Source: Paguma larvata
Taxonomy: Eukaryota > Chordata > Mammalia > Carnivora > Viverridae
DNA length: 64,000 bases
Direction of reading: 5' to 3'
Assembly (NCBI GenBank): GCA_030068075.1
Contig: JAINVK010000882.1
Location: 558,001 to 622,000, forward strand
Below are positions 1-10,670 of this stretch, piece after piece. A program made the position numbers and the translations under genes. How positions within the stretch are numbered: position 1 is the first letter of the stretch; each line of letters opens with the position of its first letter. Under the pieces are notes generated by a model. The model ran no database searches and was not told the DNA's origin. It saw nothing but the letters and a program-made list of their open reading frames with translations.

Positions 1-400
1 CGCGTGCGCACCTCGCGGCGGCTCAGCGGTTGCCTGGTTACGGCCACTCCGGGCTCGGGGTTCCAGTTCTGCCCGCGAACTTCGTTTCCGTCCACGCCCG
101 GCGCTCGGAAAGCTGTTCCCGTCTGCCCCGCGCAGAGCCCCGGAGGGTCCGCAGGCGCCCGTCGAGGCCCCCTGCCTGCTCGGCCCCCGCCTGCAGCCAC
201 GCCGCCCCGCTCCGGGGCTCGCGCTGTCGGCTCCTCTCCTTGCCCCGCTCTGGGCCCCTCCTGGAGGCCTGGCTTTCTCCGCGCCCGGTCTCGTCCCCGA
301 CGCCGCGCGGACGGAGGCCAGGGCTCCGTTCAGTGCTCCGCAGCCGTTGAGCGGGCATTTGCGTTGAAGGAGCGCCTCCCCCAGGCACCGAGTGTCAGAC
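1..400 (-). promoter_or_regulatory. CpG-rich left edge, possibly a neighbouring gene's promoter
   Basis: The first 400 bases are dense in CpG and read CCGCGAG then GTGCGC on the minus strand near base 13, which would serve as a first-exon donor. In human, SEC16A lies next beyond the NOTCH1 3' end on the same strand with a CpG-island promoter, so this could be its first exon or that of its divergent lncRNA. No protein match supports this. Confidence 0.25.
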
Positions 401-1954
401 TGGGCCCTTGTCCTGGTGGCCTCCTGCTCCACCCCGAGGATGGCACCATCCGAGCCCTCCCATGGTGGATCTTAGGGGCGAGGCGTGCTGCCGTTTGTAT
501 CCTCATTTACCCGGTGACAACTGGAAGGTTCAGTAGGTGAGGAAGCAGCCAGCCAGGTCCAGCCCATTCCCCCGCACACCTGCTTGTCAGGGAGAAGGAA
601 AAGTAGCAGCCTGCCCCCACTCACCCCAGCTTCTTCCAGAGGGCGGGAAGAGTGGCAAGTGTGCCCATCCGCTGGCATCCCCCTGGTGGTCGAGCTCCCA
701 GCAGCTGAGGCCTGTCCCGGGGTGGGAGGACTCCCTGGTCACCCGCGGGACTCAGAAGCCCGGGAAGAAGGAAGGAGCGTGGTCCAGCTATTTGTTTGCT
801 GTGACGTTGGCAGGGAGCAGCCACGCTGTCAGGGCCCCAGCAGGTGCAGGGAGAGTTTCGGTCCATCTGACGTGGCCACTCTGCTAAGCTAACATTTGCC
901 TTGCGGAGATGGAGATCCTAACCTAAGTCAACACAGGAGGAGGTGACGGAATTCAGCCCTGGGCCCCACTGCCTTTGATCCACTTCTTCCTGCTGGTCTC
1001 GGTGCTCTGCAGTCACTTTGTCCCAACAAGCTGCTCCACAGAGCGAGACGGCACTGTTGACCCCCCCCCCATGGGTAAAGCAGAGGCAAAGGTGCTAGGG
1101 CCCGCCCCTCCCCCCTCCTGCTAAGCCTCTTGAGTGGAGGCCATCCTGTTCTTGGCCATCTGGCTGGTGTGGAGGAGAGGGTTCTGGGCCCTCCGCCGGT
1201 CGTGGAGGCCGGGGCTCTGAGTCACCGGCCCTCCGCTCCAAGGCTCAGCCTGCTACCTCGATGCCGTGTGCCCTTTGTCAGCTTTCTTGACCTCCCTGAC
1301 CGTCACAGCCTCGGCGACCTGGAGTCCAGGCGGGATGAGCGCCTGGACAATTTGGGGACCAAAAGGAGCTGCCATCGATACTTCTACCGGAAGAGCAGGC
1401 ATGAACCGGACTGTCCTGGGACTGACTGCCTGCAGAGCAAGTAGGGGCCCGCGCCGTGGGGGCACACTGCCATGACAGCTGTTGCTGTCCCCAAGTGAGC
1501 GTCCCTCCCTTCGCCTGCGGTGTTGTCGCTCATTCTCTCCTTCCTCCTTATCCTCCCTGGCTCCCAGAGGCTGGATACAGATGCTGCCACCTCCCCCAAG
1601 CCCCCCTACAGGGGCTAGAGTCAGCTGCTCTTTGCTCAGGGCAGGGCTGTTAGTTCCTCGTGCAAAATGCTGTGCCCGGAGCTGTAGTCACATGACCCCA
1701 AGCACACAGGACGCGGGGCTGCAGACTTGCCAGGACAATAGGTGGAGGCCGTGCCAGAGAGCCCGGCTGTCCTTTCCATCATTCCAGCACTCTGTCACAC
1801 TGTGTTCTCAGGATCCCCACAGCCGGCCTCTCCCAGTAGCCTGCGTGGCCCAGGGAGGACTGGCACCGAGCGCCCGGCGGGGGCCGACCTGAGCTGAAAC
1901 GGGTCCTAAGTACCTATTAGAGGCCGGTGTGCCCACAAGGTAAAATAGGCCACT

Positions 1955-2112
1955 GACGGCTCTTCATCACGTGCGGAAACGATAATATTTTGGATATATT
2001 CAGTTAAATATACTGTTAAAACTTATTTAATCTGTTTCCCTTTTTTAACGTAACTAGTAGGAAGTTTAAAATTTCAGCCGTGCTGGCATATTTCCACTGG
2101 ACAGCACTGGTC
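1955..2112 (-). mobile_element. Ancient DNA transposon fragment (hAT-like MER)
   Basis: AT-rich block: AACGATAATATTTTGGATAT, AAACTTATTTAATCTGTTTC, CTAGTAGGAAGTTTAAAATT and a terminal CTGGACAGCACTGG. The terminal motif and internal order fit a common non-autonomous mammalian element; the name is from memory. Confidence 0.5.
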
Positions 2113-4069
2113 TAGACGGCACGCTGCGGGAGGGGCTCAGGGGTCCCCCCACCCCTGCCGCCCAGGCCACATGCCCCGCCTGGGGCTGTAGCTTCCCAGA
2201 TCGTGGAGCCGACACCGGGCCATTTAGGTGATTGTGGAAGGAGCTGTTGGTGGAGGGCAGCCACGGTCTCGGTAGAGGCAAAGGCTGGTGGTCCGCAGCC
2301 CTACGCCTCTGCGCCTCGCCCCTCCAGGGCATGAAGTAGCTGCAGTAGGTGTGGTCTGCAAGCGGATGTTTGTAAGACGGTCCTGCTCCACCAGGAATCT
2401 GCTCAGCCCCGGACTCCAGCCCTCAGTCCCGGGCGCTGAGGCTGGGGGCGTGTTGGGGGGGGGGGCTGCCTGACTCAGCCTGGAGATAGCAAGGGGCTGC
2501 CTCCGTGAGACAGGTCTCACTGAACGGTCCAGGCAAAAACCACATTAGGGCCTCAGAAGTGGAAAGAGCTGGCAAGAGAGGGCTTCCGGGAGAGGGGGCC
2601 GTGCGGCCGAGGAGGTCTGAATGGAGAGGAAGGGGACACCGGCTCCTTCAGGAGCCAGCAGGTCCGGGGGCAGAGATCGTGGGTGATTGAGCTTGTCCTG
2701 TGGCACCTGTGCGTCGGGCCCCCGGGGCGTGGGCGCCTGTCTGTGTGCGTCTAAGTCGCCCGGTGGTGTGTGGCCAGGCCTGGTACGAGGGGAGGGAGGC
2801 TGGCTCCGTGAGGGTGCAGCCGGGGTATAAAGCCAGAACTGTTAGAGCTTCCCAGGCTCCTGGGAGGCCTCACAAGAGGAAGTCCACATCCAGGCCGAGC
2901 TGGGGGAACGTCCCCACCGTCGGCGGCATCGTGAGTGTGAGCGTGGCCCTGTCCCATCCCTCATCTCCGGTGTCTGCAGACACGCCCGGCACCCGGCCAG
3001 CCTCGGAGAACTTTCTTCTCCTTAATCACTGAGCCAAGTACTAAACGTATAAGGTGACACCATAAGCGACAGGGCTGTCGTAGAAAGCACCAGAAGGACG
3101 CGGATTCCACACCAGCTGGGCCACAGAGAATCAGAGCCACGGGAGAAAGCGAGTAGCGTCCTGTTGGCTGCAGCAGGGTCCCGGAAACACCCGAGAGACC
3201 TCTTTCACAAACTTGTGTACCGTCCTCGGCGGCCGAGCCCCCACCACGTGCCCTGCACTGCTAGGAGCTGGGAGTGTGGCCGCAGACTGGCAGGCCAGGC
3301 CTCTGCCCTCAGTGGGCACAGAGGGGATGGGGGCACCGTGAGAGCCCCTGACAAGGCCTGGATCCCCCCTTCCGCTGACAGGGTAGAGGTAGGGATGGAG
3401 GAAAAGGAGCATGCATGGCTGAGGCAAACAGAAGCTTCCGTCGTGGCAAGGGGCAGAAACCTGGAGGTGGGAGGTGGCCGAGGGCTGGCGGGTCTGTGTC
3501 GCCCGGGGCTCTTCAGGCCCTGCCCTTGCTCTCTGGAAGCAAGGAAGCTCTCAGGGGCGTCCCAGCAGGGATGCCGTCGTCCATTTAGCGCCCCCCCACC
3601 ACCCTGGGCTCTGGCAAGGTGCTAACGAGAGCCAGGAGCCCAGCAGGCAGCCTTGGGTCCCTGGGGGGCAGTAAGGCTGCCCGGCCAGAGTGGCGGGGCG
3701 AGCGGAACGTCAGGTGACTCCCGACGGCAGGGGCCGGCTCTCGCTGCCAGCCGTGTCTGCAGCCCCCTGCACGGCACCGGTGCCCCACACGCCGGACAGA
3801 GAACAAACGAGACAGGAAGGCATGAGTCCTGAGCATTAGTGGTGACTTAGGTCACAGGCATGGGCTCAGAGGCCCGGGGACTGTGAATCGGGAAGACGAA
3901 AGGGCCTAGGGGGGAGCATGGAAGAGGCCCGAAATCTGCCCATCGCCGAGTGCCGGGCTGGCGGCTGCGCTGAGCCCTGAGCAGCCGTGTTCCTGTCTGA
4001 AAAGCAGTGTGGCTCAGCGACATAGGCTCCGTGGGTCCGCCCAGTCTACAGACGGTTAGGAGAACATGG

Positions 4070-4170
4070 CCCTGGCTCAGGTCGGTGACCCTTGGAGAAG
4101 CCACCTTGTGGCTCTGAGCCTCAGCTTTCTCATCTGTAAAATGGGATAACGCAGTGACAGGGGATGACTG
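4070..4170 (+). mobile_element. MIR SINE fragment
   Basis: Core sequence TCAGCTTTCTCATCTGTAAA then ATGGGATAACGCAGTG, the standard MIR order. Confidence 0.65.
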
Positions 4171-6017
4171 AGCAGTGGGTGAGTTGCGGACATCGCGGAG
4201 GGAAAGCCCCATGGGGACCCCCTGTTTGCTTGCCGAGGGGGGGCACTGGCAGAATGCTGCCAGCAGGGGGAGGCGGAGAGCCACCTTCTCGTCGAAGGGC
4301 TTCAGGGTGCTGGCATCGGGGACACAGGGACACCCCAAGCTCCTGAAGGATCTGGCCTGGGCGCAGCAGGATGAAAGGTTTTGGCTCCCCACATCGCCCC
4401 TAGACTGTGGCGCTCTCCAGGGGATCCTTCCTCTCGGGACTCGCCCTGCCCCACCCGCCCCTCAGGTGCTCCGTAAATCCTCCCGGAGTCGAATTTAATG
4501 GGACAACAGAAAATATGTATTTTTCAAGCTCTGAGCTCAGCGACTTAATCCGCAGCTGTGGGGGCCAGAAAGTGTTGCTTTCCATAGAGAACGCCTGTGT
4601 TCTGCCCCATCCTGTCCCCATGGGGGGGCGCTGGTACCTGGCCAGGTGTGCACCTCCTGTCTCCCATCGTCCGGACCAGGAAATAAGGTAGGGTAAGTAA
4701 CTTAAGGTTACACACCTCCCTAGGCTCTAGTTTTAAAATGGAGAGAAGTCAGACCAGGGCGATTAAAGGCCTTAGTGTCGGGAACCAGAAGTTCTGCCGA
4801 CACGTCCCAGGCTCTCTGGTGCCGGGACAAGTCCAAGTCCAGTGTTGTACGGAAAACGTGGGAAGTCCAACCCGAGACGCTTCACGCTCGGCCCCTGTCG
4901 CGTTCGCAGTGCAGCCCGCTGGGTGGGGCTGCTGCCTGGCCTGACGGAGACCAGCTTTAGAGCTTGTCACCACAGCAGCGATGCCATCCCTGCGCCCCCG
5001 CCGTCAGACACCGACCTCTCGGGTCGGCTCCTCTCCGAGCGGCTCCCACCTTTCCCCTGGGAACACCGAGGCTCAGAGGAGCCAAGTCACCTGCCTCTGG
5101 CCCAACAGCGGCCGCAAGGAAGGTGGAAACGCGATGACACGTGTCGGGGGCACAGCCAGGTGCCCGAGGCGCCTGGGAAGCTGCGTTTCCCGCCCGTGCT
5201 TGAAGGGTGCTGTGCCTCCGTCGGCCACAAGGGGGCGTCCGTTCGGGCCACTGAGCTCGCCTGCCCTCACTGAGGCCCCGGGGTGCACACAAGCATTCAA
5301 AGTGCAGACGAGTCCTGACCCAGGGCTCCCCAAACACATCGACCCCCACCAAGCCCTTGGGGACACAGTGCTTCTGGTCTCCGTTCGCCCGGGCACCCGG
5401 CCGGATGGCATTGTTTAGGCTCCTGTTTGAAACGCTTGGGCAGATTGGCCCTTTGTCATTGCGCCAGGGCCCCCGGCTGTGGGACACTCCCCGCCAGGAA
5501 CGTAGGCAGGAAGCTCGCCACCGCCTGTCTGGGTCCGCGGTGCTGTCCCCTCCCACGGGGCTCCTGGGCGTGGATTCTAGCTGGGACCGGCCCACAGCCA
5601 ACTCCTCGCTCGCTGGGCTGCAGTGAGACCAGAGCACCCCAGCACCGGAGTCAGCGCCCCAGCCGAGCCCGGGCTCGGGCACGTGCTCCGGAAGCGTGGC
5701 TCAGCGGCCCACCGAGCAGCTGGAGTCACGGCGGCCCTGCCAGTCTCTCTCAGCTGCTGCTGTCCCCGCTTCGCTCTGGCTGGAGGGGTACAGAGCCACA
5801 TTCGGGGCTCACCCTGGAACAACGTGCCTCAGGCTTCCCGGGTGCTGATGGGTGCCTGGAGGCCACCCAGGGGCTCTAAGTGTGCGGCCGCCCTGAGGCC
5901 ACGCTGAGGTGCACCGATAGCCCGAAACACACACCGCATTTCAAAGACATATATGAGGCGGGGGGAGGGGGGACTAAGGTAAAAGGTCTCGTGAACTGTT
6001 CATGCCAATTGCAGGTT

Positions 6018-6060
6018 GGGGTGATAATAGTTTGGATATCGGGTTATCCAAGATGTGTCA
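6018..6060 (-). mobile_element. Possible piece of the same DNA transposon
   Basis: GATAATAGTTTGGATATCGG resembles the internal part of the element at 1955-2112. Short and diverged; also a 7-base inverted repeat (TTGGATA/TATCCAA). Confidence 0.25.
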
Positions 6061-6349
6061 TGGCTGCTAAACTATTCGAGGTGCATGTGGAAGGTGCAGC
6101 CACGAATCATCCCTGAGGCCCTGAAAAGCGCCCCCCACTCTGCTCTCAAACGAGCAGTCGGGAAGGAGAGCCACCCTGGAGGCGGCTCGGAGGGCAGGCG
6201 GGCAGTCCCCGCGGCGGCGCTTTCACGTGCTTGGAGCGCTGGGAAGTGCAGGCGTCCGGGTCCCCGGGGGCCGGTGGGTGCTGCTGGCGTTGCGGCCCCC
6301 GGGACACACATTCGGGCCCCGAGAGGTATGAGCTGCAACCCGGCGTCGG

Positions 6350-6730
6350 CCGCTAGGGCTGCCGGAACAGGGCCCCATGGGCGGGCCGGGTGGCTTAACG
6401 GAAACGCGCTCCCTCGAGGTTCTAGAGGCTGGCCGTCTGAGCTCCAGGCGCAGGGCCGGGCTGGTTCCTCCTGACGCCTCCCTCCTGGACTGGCGGGCGG
6501 CCTTCTCCTCCTGCGTCCTCACCTGCTGGTCCCCGTGTGCGTGTCTGTGTCCCGATGGCCTCATAAGGTCACCCGTCAGATGGGATCAGGGTGCGCCCTA
6601 ACCAGCTTGTTTTCCGTTAATTGCCTCTGTGAAGACCACGTCTCTAAATGCGGCCACATCCCAAGGTCCTGGGAGCTGGGGTTCCCGCAGATAAATGCTG
6701 GGGGGTGGGGAGACACTATTGAGCCAAGAC
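6350..6730 (-). mobile_element. Old LTR relic (same family as 59.4 kb), reverse
   Basis: Plus strand carries GCTAGGGCTGCCGGAACAG, GGTGGCTTAACGG, GGTTCTAGAGGCTGG and CCTCATAAGGTCACC in order, which is the reverse complement pattern of the element at 59383-59767. Heavily diverged. Confidence 0.55.
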
Positions 6731-7477
6731 GGATCTCCCAAGTCAGGGCCAGTGTGCTCGCTGGGGGCCTGTGGTGTCCGGGTGGGGGTCCTTCTGAAGG
6801 TGGGGACTGGCCAGGAACGAGGACCACAGGGTGGAGGGAGAGCCCATCGGTGGTGGGGGGGCTCGGTAGCCGGGAGAGCGGGAGCAGGTTTGAGCCCCAG
6901 GGAGAAAATGGCTGGGAATCTGGGCCAGTGCTTCCAAGCCAGGAGGGTGGGGCCGGTCCCTGGGGAGGGGATGCCGGCGGGGCGGGGGAGGAGGGTGGCG
7001 GAGCCTTGGCGGGGGCCGAGCCTCCCCAGGACCGGGTCCGCCGCCCCACGCCCGGTGTGAGTTTCAGCAGGGTGAGGCTCCAAGGGGTCACCACCACCAT
7101 TCTCCTCTGCAGGCCTCTTTCACGCTGCCGGGGGCTCCGGGGACTTTGCAGAGCAGAGAGGTTCCCCCGGAGGCCAGCGGGACCCCTGAGGCCCATCCCG
7201 CCACATCGGTGGATCCCACAACCTGAACAGGCTTCTTGGAAGTCCAAACGCTGCTACGTCTTCCTTTCTCCTAAATAACTCAGGTAAAACAGAGAAGGAA
7301 CGGTCGTCGGAGGGAACAGCTCAGTGGCCTTTAGTCCATCCAAAGCACTGTGTGCCCAGCACCCTTGCCTACGCCGGGCTCTCCTGCTCCGTCACAGCCC
7401 GGCCCGAGTGACGGTCCCTGCCCTCCCGCCCCTGCCCTGGGGCCACGCGCCGCCCTCCCACTCTCTCAGGGTTTACG

Positions 7478-7617
7478 CGCTCTGGACGCCCCACTCAGTC
7501 GGAGCGCACGCCATGTGGCCTGCGCGGCGGGCTCCTTTCACTCGGCATCCTGTGTTTGAGGTTCGGCCGCGCGGTGGGGCTTCAGCCGGGTTTCGGGCTC
7601 CATCACATTGCGCCGGG
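7478..7617 (+). mobile_element. Diverged L1 LINE fragment, part A
   Basis: Contains TTTCACTCGGCATCCTGTG and GAGGTTCGGCCGCGCGG, resembling an L1 3' region (TTTCACTTAGCATAATGT..., GGTTCATCCATG...). Continues beyond an inserted element at 8118. Confidence 0.45.
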
Positions 7618-8112
7618 TGGAGTTAGTCTGGGTTCTCGAGAGAAACGGACCCAGTAGGGGGCATATACGAGTAAAGAGATTTATGGTAGGGGTCTGGCCC
7701 ATAGATTATGGAGGCTGCAAAGTCCCCAGATCTGTGGCCAGCAAGCTGGCGCCCCGGGAGGGTCCACGCTGGAGTCCCAGCCTGAGTCTGAAGGCCTGAG
7801 AACCGGGAGAGGGGATAGTCACGTTCTAGTCTGAGAGTCAGCAGGCTCGAGACCCAAGCAGCGACGTCTCAGCGCAGGCGCAGAGGCAGGGAGCGACCCA
7901 CGTCCCTGGTCAAGCGTGAAGCAGGAGGCTCTCCCTCTCACTCAACCATTTTGTTCTATTCAGGCCGTCGACTGATTGGATGAGGCCCCCCCCCCAACGC
8001 CGGGGAGGGCTCTGCTTTACCCCAGCCCCTGATTCAGATGTTAATCTTGTCCAGAGACCCTCTCACGGTCGGCCAAACGGGCCAGCCAAGCTGACGCGTG
8101 ACACCAACCATC
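7618..8112 (+). mobile_element. Interspersed repeat nested inside the L1 fragment
   Basis: About 490 bases from GGGTTCTCGAGAGAAACGG to GACACCAACCATCACGG, with TGATTGGATGAGGCCC and GGGCTCTGCTTTACCCC in between. I recognise the landmarks of a common mammalian repeat but cannot name the family with confidence. Confidence 0.5.
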
Positions 8113-8117
8113 ACGGT

Positions 8118-8360
8118 GTCACCTCCCACATTTCGTTCATCCGCGCATCCGCTGACGGGCGTTGTGGGCTGTTCCCACCTCTCAGTGGTTGTGAGCAGTG
8201 CTGCTGGGAAGTGCGTGTGTCTGGACTTGTTCGGCCGATTTTCATTTCTCTCGCGTGTACACCTAGGAGCGGCGTCTCCGGGTGCCGGGAGTTCTTTGGG
8301 CAGATTTCAGACTGGGTCTACTTCCTCCATACACAGAAGTTGGACCGCTTCCCACAGTCC
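8118..8360 (+). mobile_element. Diverged L1 LINE fragment, part B
   Basis: Resumes with ACATTTCGTTCATCCGCGC, then GGGCTGTTCCCACCTCTC, AGCAGTGCTGCTGGG and TACACCTAGGAGCGGCG, matching the order of L1 3' landmarks that follow part A. Confidence 0.5.
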
Positions 8361-8922
8361 ATTCCCCGGAACCTCTCGTCCTTGACATTCAGCAGGGCTC
8401 CCTCGGCTTCATGGAACCTTCTCCGCCCCCTCTGTCCCCCGTGGTGTCCCTGCTCAGGCACTTCTGTGGCTCCCTTGGTCCTGCTGGGCTCCAGATTCCT
8501 CACGGCGGCCTCTGGGCCCCTCTCTGTGCACCTGCTCTGCGCAGCGGGCTCCGTGCTGCCGTCTCTAGGTTGACGAAGTGGTGCCCTGCCCCTCCGACCG
8601 AGGCAGACAGGACCAGCAGCCCCGAAAGCCGTGTCACCCCAGACCCGGGAGTCCTCTGCGATGGGCTGTTCGTGCCCTGCTCACTCATGTCCCCAGCTCC
8701 CCGCACGGGGCCTGGACCAGGCAGATGCGGAGACACCTGCTGAACTTCTGAAGACGGCGTGGCCCCAGCACCCCCAGGGCCAGGGCTGCTCCGGTCTTCA
8801 TCCCTCGCCGTCAGAAGGAGCAGAATTGCAGGCTCCCTCCGAGGAGACCCCTCCCCCCCCCAAGAAAGCGAGCCAATGCCACAACCAGGGTTAGCAAAAT
8901 CCGGGTGACCGTCAGCATTACT

Positions 8923-8928
8923 TTTATT
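8923..8928 (-). terminator. NOTCH1: Distal poly(A) signal AATAAA of NOTCH1
   Basis: Plus-strand TTTATT. On the transcript strand it is followed 40-55 bases later by GU-rich sequence (GGTTGTGGCATTGG), as expected for a cleavage site near 8906. Confidence 0.75.
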
Positions 8929-9347
8929 GCAAATCAGTTAACAAAAAAAGATGAAAAAAAAATACATCCTTCCGTCACCTACAGTGTTGCACGCAGATCA
9001 CTTTTTTAAAAAGTTTCCTTTTGCCGTAAACTACACTCTATTTTTTTCCCAAACCCCATTAAGAATCAACATCCTAGGTTGAGTCTGGTCATGCCCACAA
9101 GGGACGGCCCCACACTGCCCCCCAGCGAGGCCCGGGAGGCTGCCTGGAGGAGGCAGACGCCCACTGGGCTCGGCAGGCAGCGGGGAGCCCTCCCCGGGTT
9201 TGCTCTCAGGAGCTACGGGCCTGGCAGCCGCAGGGCAGGTGGCGAGGCCCGGGTCGTGAGCACAGCCACGCTCTATCGTCCCTGTCGGGACGACCCCAGA
9301 CAGATTGTTCGTTCAGATTTTTTAAACAAAATCCACCTTTAAAAATG

Positions 9348-9355
9348 TATTTACA
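9348..9355 (-). promoter_or_regulatory. NOTCH1: Pumilio-type motif in the 3' UTR
   Basis: The transcript reads TGTAAATA, a full match to the Pumilio consensus TGTANATA, in an AT-rich setting. Function is inferred only. Confidence 0.4.
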
Positions 9356-9710
9356 GACATTTAGTTTGCCACAGGCTTATACTTGATATTCCAAGTATCT
9401 GCTCCTTCCCTGGGCACGTGCCTCCACCCCAGACCGGGGTGGGGGTGGCCCTCAAGCAGGATCCCCCCCCCCTTGCCCCGAGGGCACCGCCTCAGCCGCA
9501 CACGCCAGGCCGTGGGGCGAGCTGTCTCTGACCCGGGGCAGGACGCAGCCATGTTTCTCCAAAGCCTTGACAGAGATTGCTCTGGGGTCTCCCTTAAGAC
9601 CCAGGCGACGAGGGGTCTGGCCCTGCGAGCTGAGCCTGCGCCCCGGAGGTGCGAGGCCTTCTCCGCTTGTCCTGGAAGCAGGTGCTCACGTCGAGGTGCT
9701 GGGGTGGCCG

Positions 9711-9717
9711 GGCAGTG
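9711..9717 (-). promoter_or_regulatory. NOTCH1: miR-34/449 seed match 2 in the 3' UTR
   Basis: The transcript reads GACACTGCC, pairing with miR-34 nucleotides 2-10, a longer match than site 1. Confidence 0.6.
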
Positions 9718-10105
9718 TCCTTTCCCAGAACAGGGTGCGACTCCTCCACGCGGCGTCTGAGATGGGTGCCCCACGGCCACCGGGCTCCTCACACTTACAC
9801 ACGCGTAAGTATGGAGGCAGGAGACAGACGAGCTTCTAGAAGGAACAGGCACTCACAAGACCAAGGAACAACTATGTAACACTGAAGCCGAAACAAAGAT
9901 TCATGATCCAAACCGTGAAATGTGCTCTCGGCGCCCAAGGGCACATCTTTAAAAGCGTGTTTTCAAAACTATCATTAAAACACCCCACCAAAACACAGCA
10001 ACCACAATTTACATTTTTCCGTTCCTATTTTAAATGCAAATTAATCCACGTGCCAAAGGTGTGAAGGTTTTGTCTGTTGTTTGCGTCTAGAGGGATCTCC
10101 TCACA

Positions 10106-10203
10106 CAAGACAGGGGACCTGGGGCAGGTGGGTGGGGGCTGGGACCTGGCAGGTGGGTGGGACCTGGGCAGGTGGGAGGGACCAGGGCAGGTGGGTGGGG
10201 GTG
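10106..10203 (-). repeat. GC-rich minisatellite in NOTCH1 3' UTR
   Basis: Four to five imperfect copies of a unit of about 18-21 bases with core GGACCTGGGCAGGTGGG on the plus strand (CCCACCTGCCCAGGTCC in the transcript). Unit length varies, suggesting a variable-number repeat. Confidence 0.8.
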
Positions 10204-10406
10204 TCTGGGGCCGCGGCAGCAGGCCCAGGCACCCTTCCCGACCATGCTGGTTGAAACCCCTCTTGTCCAGCATCATTCCTTTTCGGGTTTTAGAAAAAAA
10301 AAAAGTCAATAAATAAACGGCATTAACACATCATGAATCTTCGTTTGTATTTTACAAATATGTAACAATATTTATCCTAAGTAGGAAATTCACGACTGAG
10401 AACTAG

Positions 10407-10412
10407 TTTATT
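10407..10412 (-). terminator. NOTCH1: Possible proximal poly(A) signal AATAAA
   Basis: Plus-strand TTTATT, about 260 bases after the stop codon. Use would leave one miR-34 site and drop the other. No evidence of use from sequence alone. Confidence 0.35.
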
Positions 10413-10472
10413 TTCTTAGAACAGATACAAGTTGTTACCTGGAGACATAGAAACATTACGTATAAATAAAAA

Positions 10473-10479
10473 GGCAGTG
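10473..10479 (-). promoter_or_regulatory. NOTCH1: miR-34/449 seed match 1 in the 3' UTR
   Basis: The transcript reads ACACTGCC, pairing with miR-34 nucleotides 2-9. NOTCH1 is an established miR-34 target in human, so conservation is plausible. Confidence 0.6.
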
Positions 10480-10539
10480 TTTCCTTGTAAAATAAAAGTA
10501 CATAAATAAATACTAAAAAAAAATTAAAATCCTTGTCCT

Positions 10540-10545
10540 TTTATT
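10540..10545 (-). terminator. NOTCH1: Possible very proximal poly(A) signal AATAAA
   Basis: Plus-strand TTTATT, about 126 bases after the stop codon, in an AT-rich block. Use would remove both miR-34 sites. Confidence 0.3.
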
Positions 10546-10670
10546 TTGTATAAAAACATGATTCTTAAGCAAAAGCCCCTTTGGTCAGTGCCGGTGTCCG
10601 GAGAGCGCACGCAAGCGCCCCAGCAGGGCTTGGGAAAGGAAGCGCAGGGTCCCGCCGGGCCGCCGGCTGT

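Larger units (their letters stand above)
401..8905. other. Intergenic DNA downstream of NOTCH1
   Basis: No protein gene found. Apart from the transposon and MIR pieces listed, the sequence is GC-rich and unique, with the usual long chance open frames. Weak MIR-like fragments also lie near 4670-4740 and 5050-5120. Confidence 0.6.
8906..10670 (-). other. NOTCH1: NOTCH1 3' UTR
   Basis: About 1.77 kb from stop to the predicted cleavage site, close to the human length of about 1.6 kb. It is AT-rich just after the stop (10310-10560) and again near its distal end. It carries two miR-34 seed matches, one Pumilio-type motif and a GC-rich minisatellite. The distal end rests on an AATAAA signal followed by GU-rich sequence. 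Confidence 0.8.
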
